The notes under the pieces were generated by a model, which saw only the letters and a list, made by a program, of their open reading frames with translations, did not search any database and was not told the origin of the DNA. The translations under genes and the position numbers were made by a program. From Gorillibacterium sp. (GTDB lineage: Bacteria > Bacillota > Bacilli > Paenibacillales > NBRC-103111), in assembly GCA_023511325.1 (NCBI GenBank), contig JAIMBU010000265.1:1-5306 (forward strand): a DNA stretch of 5,306 nt, read 5' to 3'. Shown piece by piece: positions 4,989 to 5,306 of the stretch; the stretch's first letter is position 1; every line of letters starts with the position of its first letter.

Positions 4989-5306
4989 CTATTCCTTAAT
5001 TAAATCACATACAATCATTGCCATGGCTTCATCGCTTTCTTGCATACCACTCTTAGCCCATTCCATTAATACTTTATAAAACCCTCCTGCTAAAAATTCA
5101 ATACAATATCTATCTTTTTCTGGAGAATATGATCTCATAAAAACAATATCTTGGAATAATGAATGTAGAAATCCTGTGCATCTTTCTAGAATCAAATGAG
5201 TTAGCTTTGAATTGTTTAAATTCCTAATTAATCTATCATGTTTTCTGAAGTAAGCAAAATACATGCATGCACTTTCATAGTTATTTTTCTCTTCTCTACT
5301 TAATAT
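4989..5306 (-). CDS. TetR/AcrR-family transcriptional regulator, C-terminal part (cut by the window edge)
   Basis: The frame is open from the right edge to a TAG stop at 4989-4991, giving 105 residues. The first in-frame ATG (5264) is probably internal: coding continues above it as ILSREEKNNYESA. The pattern is the all-helical ligand-binding half of TetR proteins of the TetR_C_7/TetR_C_8 kind: YFRKHDRLIRNLNNS, then a helix with FLHSLFQDIV, and the hallmark end FLAGGFYKVLMEWAKSGMQES followed by DEAMAMIVCDLI. The N-terminal DNA-binding helix-turn-helix lies outside the window, so the assignment rests on this half only. The ligand and targets cannot be told; TetR genes often regulate a neighbour, which would be to the right. 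The composition is AT-rich like the gene to its left. It converges with that gene. Confidence 0.75.
   Translation of the reverse strand: MLSREEKNNYESACMYFAYFRKHDRLIRNLNNSKLTHLILERCTGFLHSLFQDIVFMRSYSPEKDRYCIEFLAGGFYKVLMEWAKSGMQESDEAMAMIVCDLIKE

Overview
The window looks like an accessory stretch of a Bacillales chromosome, most likely Paenibacillus or a relative. The evidence is a copper-amine-oxidase-N-type secreted protein with a TTG start, a group IIC intron close to those of Bacillus, Geobacillus and Oceanobacillus, strong purine-rich ribosome binding sites, and an IS3/IS150-type relic. Base composition shifts visibly: the esterase on the left is moderately GC-rich, whereas the genes right of the intron are AT-rich. 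Blocks of different history seem to be joined here.

Layout. 1-248: a leader with two abutting inverted repeats and a weak promoter. 249-1424 (+): a serine hydrolase of the beta-lactamase/class C esterase fold. 1433 to about 1586 (-): the terminal scrap of an IS3-family element, with its terminal repeat and the last transposase codons. About 1587-1708 and 3604-3673 (-): two pieces of an old, truncated group II intron. 1709-3603 (-): an apparently complete group IIC intron encoding a 420-residue reverse transcriptase/maturase. 3681-3711: a perfect 12-bp terminator hairpin. 3837-4772 (+): a secreted protein with a copper amine oxidase N-terminal-like domain and two similar C-terminal segments. 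4819-4876: a 21-bp terminator stem. 4989 to the right edge (-): the C-terminal part of a TetR/AcrR-type regulator.

The main result is in the middle. The complete intron does not sit in ordinary exon sequence; it sits inside domain I of a second, related group II intron. The flanks, read on the minus strand, align in order with two successive parts of the complete intron's own domain I, and joining them restores a hairpin that the insertion splits. The outer intron begins directly after a terminator stem and U-run, the usual landing place of group IIC introns, and is cut off by the IS3 relic. The order of events reads: terminator, outer intron insertion, inner intron insertion, then loss of the rest of the outer intron by IS-associated rearrangement (the order of the last two is not known). 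Splice sites of the inner intron are supported by a 4-bp EBS1-IBS1 match (CUAA with UUAG).

Apart from the intron and its maturase, the genes do not form an evident pathway; the esterase, secreted protein and regulator each look like separate transcription units. No CRISPR array, tRNA, rRNA or defence operon was seen.
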